25,631 nucleotides of DNA from a virus: IMG/VR virus record IMGVR_UViG_3300027508_000045, positions 1 to 25,631 of that record; one strand, written 5' to 3'. This document shows positions 1 through 8,057 of this stretch, one piece after another. Both the position numbers and the translations under genes were made by a program. Within the stretch, counting starts at the first letter, position 1. Each line of letters begins with the position of its first letter. The notes below the pieces were generated by a model that ran no database searches, was not told where the DNA came from, and was given only the letters and a program-made list of their open reading frames with translations.

Positions 1-32
1 TGGTCAACGACCTTCTCGCGCCCCGGGGCCAT
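1..32 (-). CDS. 5' end of next morphogenesis gene (partial)
   Basis: An ATG at 32-30 opens a frame encoding MAPGREKVVD before the window ends. The ATG overlaps the TAA stop of the adaptor gene (TAATG), the same translational coupling used across this operon. By analogy with the P22 gene order, the next gene after an adaptor would be a neck or tail protein, but ten residues are too few to identify it. Confidence 0.6.
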   Translation of the reverse strand, partial: MAPGREKVVD

Positions 33-718
33 TAGCCGCCGCTCCAGTCATACTTCTGGTCGGGGTAGGCCATGCGCGTCGGGTTGATCGTGTAGCGGCG
101 GATGTCGTCCAGCAGCGTCTTGCGGTCGTCATCGGCTAGCGCCTTGAGGTTCGCCGCTGCCGCCGCTTCCGTGCCGCCCTTGAGAAGCAACTGCGCCGCC
201 GCGTTCCAGACAAGAATGAGGTGGCAGTTGTCGGGGTAATCCACGACCGACGTATCGCTGGCAAGATCCAGCAGCGCGGTCGGCTTGTAGTTCACCCCGA
301 CGTACAGCCCCGTGCCAGAGGCGACCGGAAGGATCTGGACTCCCTGCCCGATGATGTAGTACAGGCGCGGGTAGGTCGGCAGATAGTTCGTCGTCGTCGC
401 CAGCGGCACATCTTGGAAGCGCGTCTGATCGTACAGCACGTTGCCGTCGCTGACCGACATGACGCGATAGAAGTTCTGCTGCGTGTCGCCCGACCCTGCA
501 TTGAGGTCGGTAAACGCAAACTGGCCGTTTACATCCGTTGTCACCTGCCGCAACCCGAAGGTGTAGTACGGCGCAGCGTTCAGGATGTTCGACCACTCGT
601 TGTCAAACACGTTGTTGAGTACCGTCTTGATCGTGTTATCCGACCAGCGCGTAGATCCCACCGCGTCCATGTACTCGCGTGTGTCCGTGACAAGCTGCTG
701 GAGGGTAACTGATGGCAT
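32..718 (-). CDS. putative head-tail adaptor (head completion) protein
   Basis: This 228-residue protein lies three genes after the major capsid protein. The N-terminal 45 residues look helical (TLQQLVTDTREYMD, then DNTIKTVLNNVFDNEW), as in gp4/gp15/gp6-type adaptors that dock under the portal. A beta-rich middle and a helical C-terminal third (TEAAAAANLKALADDDRKT) follow. Its size, its helical start and its position after coat match phage adaptor proteins that close the head and link it to the tail. No catalytic motif is visible. The family assignment is inferred from context and general fold pattern. A different neck protein is possible. Confidence 0.5.
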   Translation of the reverse strand: MPSVTLQQLVTDTREYMDAVGSTRWSDNTIKTVLNNVFDNEWSNILNAAPYYTFGLRQVTTDVNGQFAFTDLNAGSGDTQQNFYRVMSVSDGNVLYDQTRFQDVPLATTTNYLPTYPRLYYIIGQGVQILPVASGTGLYVGVNYKPTALLDLASDTSVVDYPDNCHLILVWNAAAQLLLKGGTEAAAAANLKALADDDRKTLLDDIRRYTINPTRMAYPDQKYDWSGG

Positions 719-727
719 GACCGTCTC

Positions 728-1165
728 TTAGGAGTTCTTACGGGGGCGACCACGACCACGCTTGGCGGTGCCAGACGGGTCCGCGCCATCCAACACTTCG
801 GCAATCGCCGCCTCTACTGCGGCCTGTGCTGGCTGCTCGTTGAACGCATCAAGCGCATCAAGCATCCGGTTCACATCAGTGCGAGGAAACTCGCGGAACA
901 TCTTAGACAAATACCCCGGCGCAGAGTCAGGGGGACAGTCCATCGGCAGGTAGCCAATGATGTCATACGCTTGGGCGGGGCTGTAAGACTCGTTCTGAAT
1001 CCACTGCCGCCGCGTATCGTCGTCCGTCCATGTCAGGCACACACCCCATGCGCCTTGGACGAATCGGAGATGGAGGCCCGAATGGATCTCCCGAAGCCGC
1101 CGCTCAATCGTGGGCGACGGCTCAGGAGAGCCAAGGGCGTTCAAGAGAACGACCGGAGATGTCAC
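728..1165 (-). CDS. small morphogenesis-region protein with C-terminal AT-hook
   Basis: This 145-residue protein of unknown family sits between the virion-like gene at 1166 and the adaptor. The start is a GTG directly after the upstream TAA (TAAGTG). The N-terminal 75 residues hold a hydrophobic, Trp-rich segment (LRFVQGAWGVCLTWTDDD). Residues 100-130 are Ala-rich and acidic. The last residues, KRGRGRPRKNS, form a near-perfect AT-hook (GRP core flanked by basic residues), which in known proteins inserts into the DNA minor groove. Its position suggests a virion or packaging-associated DNA contact, but this is inference. Confidence 0.6.
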   Translation of the reverse strand: MTSPVVLLNALGSPEPSPTIERRLREIHSGLHLRFVQGAWGVCLTWTDDDTRRQWIQNESYSPAQAYDIIGYLPMDCPPDSAPGYLSKMFREFPRTDVNRMLDALDAFNEQPAQAAVEAAIAEVLDGADPSGTAKRGRGRPRKNS

Positions 1166-1597
1166 TTAGTTCTCGATGAGGAGTTCGACGTTCACCGTCA
1201 CATCGTCCGGCTGGGTCGTGACCGACCCGACCGTCACGATAGACACCCGAAGGCTATCGCCGGGGTTGAGCGTCCGCTGTGCGTCGGTCAGCGTGGACAA
1301 CACCGTGAACTGGAGCGGGGTATCCGCCGTCTTGGTGTTGATGTCCAAGCCGCTGGTCAGCGCCAGCGCCGTCGCCCCCGTCATCTTGAACAGCGTCACC
1401 ACGCAGCTCGTCGCCGCCGTGGGGAAGGTTTCCGCGCAAAGGGTTGCACGGTTGATGTAGCAGGTCGGGGCAAAGCCGCCAATGTTGTGCGTCTGCGTTC
1501 CCGCCGCCAACGTGCCGGTGTTCAACCGACCGCTCTGGAACGGGACCGGCAGCACCCCAAGGCGTCCCGGTCGTGGAGCAAAATAGTTATACGGCAT
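1166..1597 (-). CDS. small beta-rich virion-like protein
   Basis: This 143-residue protein follows the major capsid gene. I place the start at 1597 (MPYNYFAPRPGR), because a GGAG lies eight bases upstream. The in-frame ATG at 1624 has no visible ribosome site. The sequence is rich in Thr, Val, Leu and Gly, with alternating hydrophobic patterns (TSCVVTLFKMTG, QFTVLST, DSLRVSIVTVGS, DVTVNVELLIEN). This is the look of an all-beta sandwich such as a head decoration or stabilisation protein. No signal peptide, membrane segment or catalytic motif is seen. The decoration role is inferred from position and composition. It could also be a minor head protein of unknown role. Confidence 0.55.
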   Translation of the reverse strand: MPYNYFAPRPGRLGVLPVPFQSGRLNTGTLAAGTQTHNIGGFAPTCYINRATLCAETFPTAATSCVVTLFKMTGATALALTSGLDINTKTADTPLQFTVLSTLTDAQRTLNPGDSLRVSIVTVGSVTTQPDDVTVNVELLIEN

Positions 1598-1622
1598 CAG
1601 AGTCTCCGAGGGGATCAAGGGC

Positions 1623-1664
1623 ATGGATGGGGAGCGACCCAGAGTGAGCCGCCCCCCGATCCAT
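1623..1664 (-). terminator. possible weak hairpin after the capsid gene
   Basis: The segments 1623-1632 and 1654-1664 are complementary apart from one bulged base, giving a ten-pair GC-rich stem just after the capsid stop codon. No T-run follows on the minus strand, so this would be an attenuator, an mRNA 3'-end stabiliser or nothing at all rather than a classical terminator. Confidence 0.3.
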
Positions 1665-1667
1665 TAC

Positions 1668-2978
1668 TTAGACATGGCTGTAACGCGCCGTGTCGGTGTA
1701 GCCCGTGATGCTGCCGTGAGCGTTACGGGCAAGACAGGCAAGGTTGCCGTACCAGCCGTAGGTCGTCTCGAACGCATCGCGGCCCTGAATCCAGCGCCAC
1801 GGACCCGCACCCTCGAACTCGACGAAGCCCCAATCCTTCGCGTCCACCCACGCCAGCGACGGGATGTGGAGGAGATAGATGGTGCCAGCGGGGACGTAGT
1901 AGTCGGTCACGCACGGGATGCCGCAGACTTCAATGGCCTTGTAGCCGCCCTTGATCGTCGTGCTGAACTCGCCCGCCGTGAACCGACGCTGACCGACCAT
2001 GCTCTCCATGAGCTTCTTGGCGAGGCCAGGCGTGGTCATGAGCAGGAAGTCCTTCGGACGGGTCATCGCGTCCTTGCCGGAGCGACCCGAGATCTTCTGA
2101 ATGAGATCCCAGATGTCCGATTCGGTCGGCGTGTTCGCGTCCGGCGTATCCGTCCCCGCCACCAGTCGGGTCGCATCCCAAATGCTGTAGGTGCTGGCCG
2201 ACACATTGTGCAGCGAGGCATACGACCCGCCACGGTTGGTGATGTTGATCAGACCGTTCATGGCGCTGTTGAACGAGGTGTCGTTCGCGGTCGCCTTTAC
2301 GATCTTGTCCGTCGCGGCCATGCTGCTGATCGCGGTGCCCAGCGTCAGCGTGGCGTTGTCGCCGCTGTTGCTGATCGCCGTGATGGCGGCACGACCCAGC
2401 ACCGCGTCCGAGGACGAGGTGTCGAGGACGGCGATGTAGTCACCGACCGAGAGGAGCAGCGACCCCTGACCCGCCGAGGCCACGCCGTAGGGCGACGACA
2501 CGACGATGGACGTTGTGCTGGACACGCTGCTCACGAGGGCTACAATGCCATCCTGCTTGTTGTGCAGGGCTTGCTGCATGAGAAGCGAGGAAGCGTCCTT
2601 GATTTCTTCCATCGTCTTCTTGGCGATGGTCGTAAAGGCCGCGTCCTTGCTCTGGGTGCCGACGAACGCGAGGCCGTCGATCTGACGGGTCGTGTACGCA
2701 CGGACCACACCCACGTTACCCTGCACTTCCTGCGCCGTCGTGTCGGGCGGGAAGTAGCCAGCGGACGAGAACGTGGCACCAGCCGGACGGCCAACCACCA
2801 CGTCAAAGAACACGTTGTTACCGCCCCAACGCATGTTGCGCGGGCCACCCGCACGACCCTTCTCAAGCTGCGCGAGCAGCGGGGTCACGAGGTTCTGCAC
2901 CTTCTCACGGAACTGGCTGTAGACGTTCTTCAGTAGGCCAGTCAGTTCCGCATCCGAAATAACCGTAGGATTCGGCAT
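1668..2978 (-). CDS. major capsid (coat) protein
   Basis: This 436-residue protein follows the scaffold gene and is close to the size of P22-type coat proteins (about 430 residues). The N-terminal helix (residues 8-40) is followed by a Gly/Arg-rich loop (GRAGGPRNMRWGG, 41-53). A long alpha spine (about 112-145) carries MQQALHNKQDGIVALV. Residues 150-235 form a Ser/Thr/Val-rich, beta-like insertion (SSTTSIVVSS, GDYIAVLDTSSS, GDNATLTLGT) reminiscent of the I-domain in P22-like coats. The C-terminal part (FETTYGWYGNLACLARNAHG) resembles the end of HK97-fold coat proteins. An AGGA lies about ten bases before the ATG. The HK97 fold is a family-level inference. The role is well supported by its neighbours. 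Confidence 0.85.
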   Translation of the reverse strand: MPNPTVISDAELTGLLKNVYSQFREKVQNLVTPLLAQLEKGRAGGPRNMRWGGNNVFFDVVVGRPAGATFSSAGYFPPDTTAQEVQGNVGVVRAYTTRQIDGLAFVGTQSKDAAFTTIAKKTMEEIKDASSLLMQQALHNKQDGIVALVSSVSSTTSIVVSSPYGVASAGQGSLLLSVGDYIAVLDTSSSDAVLGRAAITAISNSGDNATLTLGTAISSMAATDKIVKATANDTSFNSAMNGLINITNRGGSYASLHNVSASTYSIWDATRLVAGTDTPDANTPTESDIWDLIQKISGRSGKDAMTRPKDFLLMTTPGLAKKLMESMVGQRRFTAGEFSTTIKGGYKAIEVCGIPCVTDYYVPAGTIYLLHIPSLAWVDAKDWGFVEFEGAGPWRWIQGRDAFETTYGWYGNLACLARNAHGSITGYTDTARYSHV

Positions 2979-3006
2979 GACGATATTTCCTTGTTACGAG
3001 AGTGAG

Positions 3007-4083
3007 TTACCGGATGGCAGACAACACTTCGTCCAGCGCACTGGACACCGCATCATCTACCGAAGCAATTCGTGACGCCCGTGGCTTTTCCGTGCTTGTC
3101 CCACCGGCACGTCCCACAGGCTTGGTGGCTTGACCAACCACCCGCTTGGCCTTCTGTGCGTCCACACGCGCTCGTTCCAGTTCCTTGCTTGCCGACGCTT
3201 GTACGGGCGACGGAGCAACGGGCTGGGCACGACGGCTATGCTGGAATTGCGCCCATGATGCCAAGTCATCCACGATGTACTTCCGCACCGCATCGTAACG
3301 TGACGCCGGAATGTAGGCTTGCCCGTTGGGTGCCTTCTCGACGTGCGCTTGCATCGCGTAAGTAAACCGTTCTAGCAGTTCGTCGGCAGAGACCGTCGGC
3401 AGTGCAGTGACAATCATGTCGATGGCTGGCGACACTTCGCTTTCGTAGAACTGCTTCCCACTGCGCTCAATATCGGCCATTTGATATTGGATACGCAAGT
3501 TTTCTGTTTCCTGCATCGCTCGCTCGGCTCGACGCTCAGGCGAGTTTTCTACTTCGTACGCTTCGCGTACGGCATGCAGGAAGTTTTCGTCCGTGAGAAG
3601 GCGCTCAATTTGCTTTTCGCGTTCTTCGAGCACGGCAACGTATTCCTGCAACTCCTGCTGTGTAGCTTGCGCTTGCTGCTCGACTTGCTTGATCTGCTGC
3701 TCACGCTCGGCGTTGTACACGCCCCACTGCGCGAGCTTAACCACCTGATCCAAGCGATCTTGGCGCACCTTGCCGTTCGCTTTGTACTCCACCACCAAGT
3801 CGGGGATCTCGACTTCCCCTTCGGCGTCCTTGAGCGTGAACTCGGTCGCCAACCCGTCCGTGACGACGGGCACCGCGACATAGCCTTCGGGGAGTTCTAC
3901 CGTTTCAGCAACGGGGGACTCGTCGCTGTCTGCTGCCTCGTCCGCGTCTGGCGTGGGGTCGATGTCTGGTGCCGCCTCGGCTTCGGCGACCGGCGCAACG
4001 GACTGCTCCGTCTCGTCGGCGTCGGGAGTCTGAGGGGGCAGCGCAGAGTCCACCGCACTGGCAATCGCTTCGGAAATATCCAC
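3007..4083 (-). CDS. capsid scaffolding protein
   Basis: This 358-residue protein lies between portal and coat, the usual scaffold position. The start is a GTG at 4083 with AGAGGA upstream. Residues 1-65 are strongly acidic and rich in Asp, Glu, Ala and Pro. Residues 100-200 are highly charged and rich in Gln and Glu (EREQQIKQVEQQAQATQQEL, EEREKQIERL) and predict a long coiled coil. The C-terminal 80 residues are basic (KELERARVDAQKAKRVV), like the coat-binding tail of known scaffolds. An acidic head, a coiled-coil rod and a basic tail are typical of proteins that guide coat and portal into the procapsid and then leave. No protease active site is apparent. Confidence 0.8.
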   Translation of the reverse strand: MDISEAIASAVDSALPPQTPDADETEQSVAPVAEAEAAPDIDPTPDADEAADSDESPVAETVELPEGYVAVPVVTDGLATEFTLKDAEGEVEIPDLVVEYKANGKVRQDRLDQVVKLAQWGVYNAEREQQIKQVEQQAQATQQELQEYVAVLEEREKQIERLLTDENFLHAVREAYEVENSPERRAERAMQETENLRIQYQMADIERSGKQFYESEVSPAIDMIVTALPTVSADELLERFTYAMQAHVEKAPNGQAYIPASRYDAVRKYIVDDLASWAQFQHSRRAQPVAPSPVQASASKELERARVDAQKAKRVVGQATKPVGRAGGTSTEKPRASRIASVDDAVSSALDEVLSAIR

Positions 4084-4092
4084 AAGATCCTC

Positions 4093-6321
4093 TTAGGGTT
4101 GGGCGGACAGGGCATCGGCGGCTTGCGCGGCCTGTTCTGCCTCTGGGGTTCCCGTCAACTGCTGTTGGAGCATCCCAACGACGCCGATTGGGGGGTTCCC
4201 AGATGCCAGCGGCATCTGTCCAGGAGAGATGGCGGGCACACTTGCGGCTGGCCCCACACCGGCAGGAGCTGGGGCTGGAGCGCCACCCTGCGGTGGCATC
4301 CCGCCCTGCTTCTGCGTGGCTTGATTTGCCAGAGCCATCCACCGCTCTTGTCCAGCGGCGATGATCTCGGGCGACAAGTCATCTTGCAACAGGATCTCGC
4401 GCTCCAGCACGTCTTGGTGGATCGCTTCGTTGTCCTGCCACCGCATATCGGGGACCGGCTCGCCCGACCGGATCGCGTCGGCCACGCGCTTGGCCCGCGC
4501 TTCCTGATCTTCGTCTGGCGTCCCGATGTCCTTCGCCATCGCAAACATCTGGCGACGACGGTATTCCTTGAGGTCGATCACGCCCGTCTGGAGCCAGTTG
4601 TCCAGCAGGTAGAGGCGGAACGCCATCGGCATCGGCATGAGGGTCGCCGGTTCCACGCGCACATCCGACTCGCCATCGAAGTCCGACGCGCTGACCGCTC
4701 GCGCCAGATCAGGGCGGTTCTTGCCAATCGCGCCAAGCGAGCGCGGCAGGGAGTAGCCCCATGCCATCGCCGCCATCGTCACCTTGCACCAGTCGGTGTA
4801 GGCATACGACAGCGCCGTGATGGGCGGCGAGAACACGCGCTCCAACTGCTCACGGCTGGCGATAATGGCACGGCCCGACTCGCCCGTGACCTGTCCACGA
4901 CTGACCGCGTTCCAGCCCGACGCATCCTCGAACGCCGTCTTTTCCAGCGCCAAGGCTTCCTTCACATCGTTGCCGACGCTAAAGCCCTGTACCGGCTGGA
5001 TGGTATCGCTCATCGGTCCTGCGCCACGCACTTCGATCATGCTCGTGACGCCGCCCATAAACGTCTCCGTGGAGATCGCGTTGGGGCGCGTCAGGAACCG
5101 GCCACCGGCGTTCACGCGGATATTCTCGACCCACTTGGACAGCAGCGCATTGACGCGCATCTGGTGGTCGAGCCACTGCTCCATGATCGGGCGCGGGTAG
5201 TACGACGGGTCGCTGGAGCCGTCACGCACCGCCACGACGGGGATCACGCCCCACAGCAACGGGGACGGCCCGAAGACCACGTTGTTGCCGACCACGACCA
5301 TCTGCAAGCCTTCGGGGAGGGCATCGGGATGGGGTGCAACGTACACCGTGAGGCGCTCGGTCACATCTTCGTTGCGTAGGCGCTGGCCTTCGCCTATGGT
5401 CGTTTGCGTTAGCACCCACGACCCGATACCCTCCGCGCCCGAATACGTCGGTGCGTTGCCAGGGGACTGCATCGTGTCCGATGCGTCCAAGCCCGTCACC
5501 CCGTAGCGGAAGCTGGCTTCCGAGCGCGAGATTACTTCCCGAATGATGACCCAGTACGGCGCTTGCGTGGCCGTCGCGTTGGGCGACACGCGCACCTGCT
5601 CCACACGGAGCGTCTGACACCCGATGTCGCCCAGCGGCTTGCGCTGTCCAGGCCGCTCGCCCAACCGCTCATCCCACGGGCCACGGTCGGGGTCCCAGAA
5701 CATGTGCCAAAAGCTCAAACCGTCCGTCTGCGCCCAGAACGCGGCTTCGCGTCCGATGCGCTGCATCTGCTGCTGCTCGTACTGGTACTCCAGCGCGAGC
5801 TGCTGCGCGGTGGCCTTGCGCTTGTCGTCAGGGTCTTGCGTTGAAGGCGTGACGGCAAAGCCCGGCTTCTGATCCATCATGATCTGGAGGCGCTGGTCGA
5901 GCGCCTTGTCGATCATGTTGTACACGACACGCGCTGCATCACGCGGACGGGCCGGTTCACGCCACGGTCCCAAGCCCGACGCCGAGATCCACTGCTGGCC
6001 GGCACGGAACAAGCGGTTGCGCTCCACGAGGTGCAGGTGCATCTGCACCGACTCGCGGCGGCTGGTCCACAAGTTGTGGCACCACGAGGCCCACGCTTGC
6101 ATGGAGTCCGCCAACTCAGGGATCGCGGCGGGAAAGTCTGCGCCGTACATCGCCTTCTGCAACGCGGCGAGATCTTCGTCTGGCGTTGCGCCCGTGTCCT
6201 CTGGCGGGTTGGGGGCCACTTCCGCATTGGGATCACGCGGTACATCCACACTCAGCAGATCAGCCATCATCTGCTCAAGGTTCATCCCTTCTTCCAACTC
6301 AGGCGTCAGCGGCAGCGTCAT
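4093..6321 (-). CDS. portal protein, P22-like size class
   Basis: This 742-residue protein lies directly upstream of the scaffold gene. Its length is close to the P22 portal (725 residues) and well above the roughly 400-550 of HK97-type portals. The N-terminal 60 residues are acidic. Residues 75-130 (WTSRRESVQMHLHLVERN, GQQWI) resemble the conserved start of this portal family. Helical wing and stem segments follow, with EKTAFEDASGWNAVSRGQ (about 463-480) near the stem region. The C-terminal 100 residues are rich in Ala, Pro and Gln, as in the flexible barrel end. It would form the dodecameric DNA channel bound by TerL and the adaptor. Its ATG overlaps the stop of the HNH gene by four bases (ATGA). 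Confidence 0.85.
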   Translation of the reverse strand: MTLPLTPELEEGMNLEQMMADLLSVDVPRDPNAEVAPNPPEDTGATPDEDLAALQKAMYGADFPAAIPELADSMQAWASWCHNLWTSRRESVQMHLHLVERNRLFRAGQQWISASGLGPWREPARPRDAARVVYNMIDKALDQRLQIMMDQKPGFAVTPSTQDPDDKRKATAQQLALEYQYEQQQMQRIGREAAFWAQTDGLSFWHMFWDPDRGPWDERLGERPGQRKPLGDIGCQTLRVEQVRVSPNATATQAPYWVIIREVISRSEASFRYGVTGLDASDTMQSPGNAPTYSGAEGIGSWVLTQTTIGEGQRLRNEDVTERLTVYVAPHPDALPEGLQMVVVGNNVVFGPSPLLWGVIPVVAVRDGSSDPSYYPRPIMEQWLDHQMRVNALLSKWVENIRVNAGGRFLTRPNAISTETFMGGVTSMIEVRGAGPMSDTIQPVQGFSVGNDVKEALALEKTAFEDASGWNAVSRGQVTGESGRAIIASREQLERVFSPPITALSYAYTDWCKVTMAAMAWGYSLPRSLGAIGKNRPDLARAVSASDFDGESDVRVEPATLMPMPMAFRLYLLDNWLQTGVIDLKEYRRRQMFAMAKDIGTPDEDQEARAKRVADAIRSGEPVPDMRWQDNEAIHQDVLEREILLQDDLSPEIIAAGQERWMALANQATQKQGGMPPQGGAPAPAPAGVGPAASVPAISPGQMPLASGNPPIGVVGMLQQQLTGTPEAEQAAQAADALSAQP

Positions 6322-6746
6322 GGTGTAGTCCTTTTGTTTAGCCGATATGCTCTATTCCTTTTGTTTCTACAAGGAACGCACTCTCGCCCAACTTTTACTT
6401 TTGTATACTCACTGCCGCACTTTGGGCACACAAGTTTTCTAGAGCATATAGCAGAAACCGACATGCTATTAATGTCAAGCATGTTTTCGCGCTGTGTAAT
6501 AGGGCGCAAATGATCTGGGTTTACGCAATCCCTGTTTTTGCACAAATGGTCAAGAACTAACTTATCAGGGATAGCATCAACAAATTGTTCATACGAAACT
6601 CTATGAACAAGATATGTCTTCCCCATATACCCCAAATGGGCATAACCATTGGTTTGTTTTGCGCCAAGCCAAATCCAACACCCAGATTCTGGCACTGGGA
6701 TAGACTTGTGCAACACTCGTTCTTTTAACGTGCGATGCAATGTCAT
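6318..6746 (-). CDS. HNH homing-type endonuclease with C-terminal zinc ribbon
   Basis: This 142-residue protein has the classic free-standing phage HNH layout: GCWIWLGAK at 22-30, VHRVSYE at 47-53, and the beta-beta-alpha metal core LDHLCKNRDCVNPDHL at 65-80, with catalytic H67 and metal ligands around N76 and H79. REN follows at 86-88. CPKC (107-110) and CVPC (123-126) form an extra zinc ribbon. Such enzymes nick or cut DNA and spread within phage populations. The gene overlaps the portal start by four bases and the upstream membrane-protein gene by four. It is visibly richer in A and T than its neighbours, which fits a recent insertion between structural genes. Confidence 0.9.
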   Translation of the reverse strand: MTLHRTLKERVLHKSIPVPESGCWIWLGAKQTNGYAHLGYMGKTYLVHRVSYEQFVDAIPDKLVLDHLCKNRDCVNPDHLRPITQRENMLDINSMSVSAICSRKLVCPKCGSEYTKVKVGRECVPCRNKRNRAYRLNKRTTP

Positions 6747-7021
6747 CCGTCTATCCTCCCAATACCCACAGCAGATCTCACGCGGTTCCAGTCCCGCAAT
6801 TCCTCGAATCGCTCACGCACGGCACGGAGCACTTCTTCCTGCGCCCATGCCTCGCGTTCTTGCATCGCGTAGGCTACAAGGTCTTCTGGTACGTCGATCT
6901 CCGCATACGCGGTTGCTCCGCTTACACTGCGAGGCGGCGCAAACGCGAGTGCGACCTGACACACACGAAACACTGCCGCGAGGACAACGACGGCCCAAAT
7001 CGCGTGAGCAAGCAAGGGCAC
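6743..7021 (-). CDS. small single-pass membrane protein
   Basis: This 92-residue protein starts from a GTG at 7021, three bases after the upstream TAA. Residues 3-28 (LLAHAIWAVVVLAAVFRVCQ) form one hydrophobic helix that could be a membrane anchor or an uncleaved signal. The rest is charged and helical (EREAWAQEEVLRAVRERF). No family is recognised. It lies in the head-gene operon just upstream of the HNH gene and is coupled to it by a four-base overlap. Possible roles include a minor virion or inner-membrane protein. Nothing in the sequence decides. Confidence 0.6.
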   Translation of the reverse strand: MPLLAHAIWAVVVLAAVFRVCQVALAFAPPRSVSGATAYAEIDVPEDLVAYAMQEREAWAQEEVLRAVRERFEELRDWNRVRSAVGIGRIDG

Positions 7022-7022
7022 G

Positions 7023-7361
7023 TTAGACGCCGTTGTACTTGAGCGTGATAACCGGCGATCCCGACGTGTAGGCGCTGCATCGCGCCCGCACCCCCGAGTA
7101 CGCTTGCGTGCTGGCGTTCCAAATCCCCGCTGCCGTGGCGGTCGTCACTGCCGTGGTCGTCGCTGGTGCCGCGCCCACCGGCTGCATATGCAACGCCACC
7201 CAGTTGGTGTTGTCGCAAGTGGCCTCAAACGTGATCGTCGCGCTCAACGCGCCCGCGATCTGGACTGACACATTCCCGCTCGACGGAAAGCCGACCAACG
7301 TGGCGGCATCGTTCTGGGCGGCGACGGTTACGCTGTTTTTCATCTGGGTGCCAACAGACAT
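7023..7361 (-). CDS. small beta-rich virion-like protein
   Basis: This 112-residue protein begins at ATG 7361 with a clear GGAG ten bases upstream. It is rich in Ala, Thr, Val and Ser with alternating hydrophobic strands (NVSVQIAGALSATITFEATC, NWVALHMQPV) and ends with PVITLKYNGV. The pattern fits a compact beta-sandwich such as a head fibre, decoration or receptor-exposed protein. It resembles the protein at 1166-1597 in composition, though I see no clear sequence identity. The function is unknown. Confidence 0.6.
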   Translation of the reverse strand: MSVGTQMKNSVTVAAQNDAATLVGFPSSGNVSVQIAGALSATITFEATCDNTNWVALHMQPVGAAPATTTAVTTATAAGIWNASTQAYSGVRARCSAYTSGSPVITLKYNGV

Positions 7362-7392
7362 CGGATGCTCCGTGTGCTAAATGGTCAATCGC

Positions 7393-7665
7393 CTAGTTGC
7401 AATCCCACGCTCGCAACGACTTGTTGATCCGTGAGTTCGGATCGTTGGCCGTCTTGGCGCTGGTCAGCTTTTGCTTCATGCCCTTCATGCGTCGGCAAAA
7501 CGCCACACGCCGCTTGGCCGATGTTTCAGACCGAGCGGCTTCGGCTTTCTTCACCGGACGCTTGATGTCCCGCCCCTCAGCGCGAAGCGAAGCGCGGCCC
7601 TTTTCGTTCAGGCCACCCTCCGGATTCTTTCCTTCGGCTCGCTGCCACGCGGGAGACTTTGGCAT
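7393..7665 (-). CDS. small basic conserved phage protein (DUF6321-like)
   Basis: This 90-residue, strongly basic protein starts with MPKSPAWQRAEGKNPEGGLN and ends with KLTSAKTANDPNSRINKSLR plus AWDCN. The same layout recurs in many environmental phages: an N-terminal SPAWQR..GKNP.GGLN.KGR motif, a Cys-Arg-Arg-Met centre and a TANDPNSRINK.L..W.C end. I recall it as DUF6321, of unknown function. The ATG overlaps the stop of the acidic upstream gene (TGATG), so an acidic and a basic protein are made coupled. A nucleic-acid or head-associated role is a guess. Confidence 0.75.
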   Translation of the reverse strand: MPKSPAWQRAEGKNPEGGLNEKGRASLRAEGRDIKRPVKKAEAARSETSAKRRVAFCRRMKGMKQKLTSAKTANDPNSRINKSLRAWDCN

Positions 7666-8048
7666 CAGTCGTCGTACTCGTCTTCGTCGTCCGACTCGTC
7701 TTCTGACTCGTCTTCCGAGTCTTCCGACTCCATTCCCGAGTCGTCCTCTTCGTCCTTGAGCAGCGCGAGTTCGGCCTTGAGATAGCCGATCTTTTCTTCG
7801 AGGGCAGCGATCTTGTCGGCCTTCGACATACCCTCACCCTTCGAGGCGTCCAGTTCCTCGCGCATGGACTTCTCCTCGCCCATCTTCTCGCCCATTGGAC
7901 CCTTCGGCTTTCCAATGGCGATCATCACAGCCACGCCAGGGCCCTTGCCCTTGCGCTGCATGACGGGCTTCCGCTTGAGCTTCTCTTTAAGCTGGCTCTG
8001 CATGTCCTGCTGCTTTGAGGCGACCGCCTCCATCCCACTCTTTGGCAT
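7665..8048 (-). CDS. small charged protein with poly-acidic tail
   Basis: This 127-residue protein has a basic, Met/Lys-rich first half (KLKRKPVMQRKGKG), a predicted coiled coil at about 78-98 (ADKIAALEEKIGYLKAELAL) and an extreme acidic tail from residue 99 made almost only of Asp, Glu and Ser. A GAGGA lies just upstream of the ATG. It sits between TerL and the basic DUF6321-like gene. The polyanionic tail could bind basic partners or mimic DNA. No family is recognised. Confidence 0.65.
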   Translation of the reverse strand: MPKSGMEAVASKQQDMQSQLKEKLKRKPVMQRKGKGPGVAVMIAIGKPKGPMGEKMGEEKSMREELDASKGEGMSKADKIAALEEKIGYLKAELALLKDEEDDSGMESEDSEDESEDESDDEDEYDD

Positions 8049-8057
8049 ATGGCTTCC

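Noticed and set aside
1623-2936. 437-codon plus-strand frame opposite the capsid gene
   Set aside because: An antisense shadow of the coat protein, Arg/His/Val-rich with no recognisable domain.
3481-5379. 632-codon plus-strand frame opposite scaffold and portal
   Set aside because: It is a GC-rich antisense shadow, Arg/His-rich with no motif, opposite two well-supported genes.
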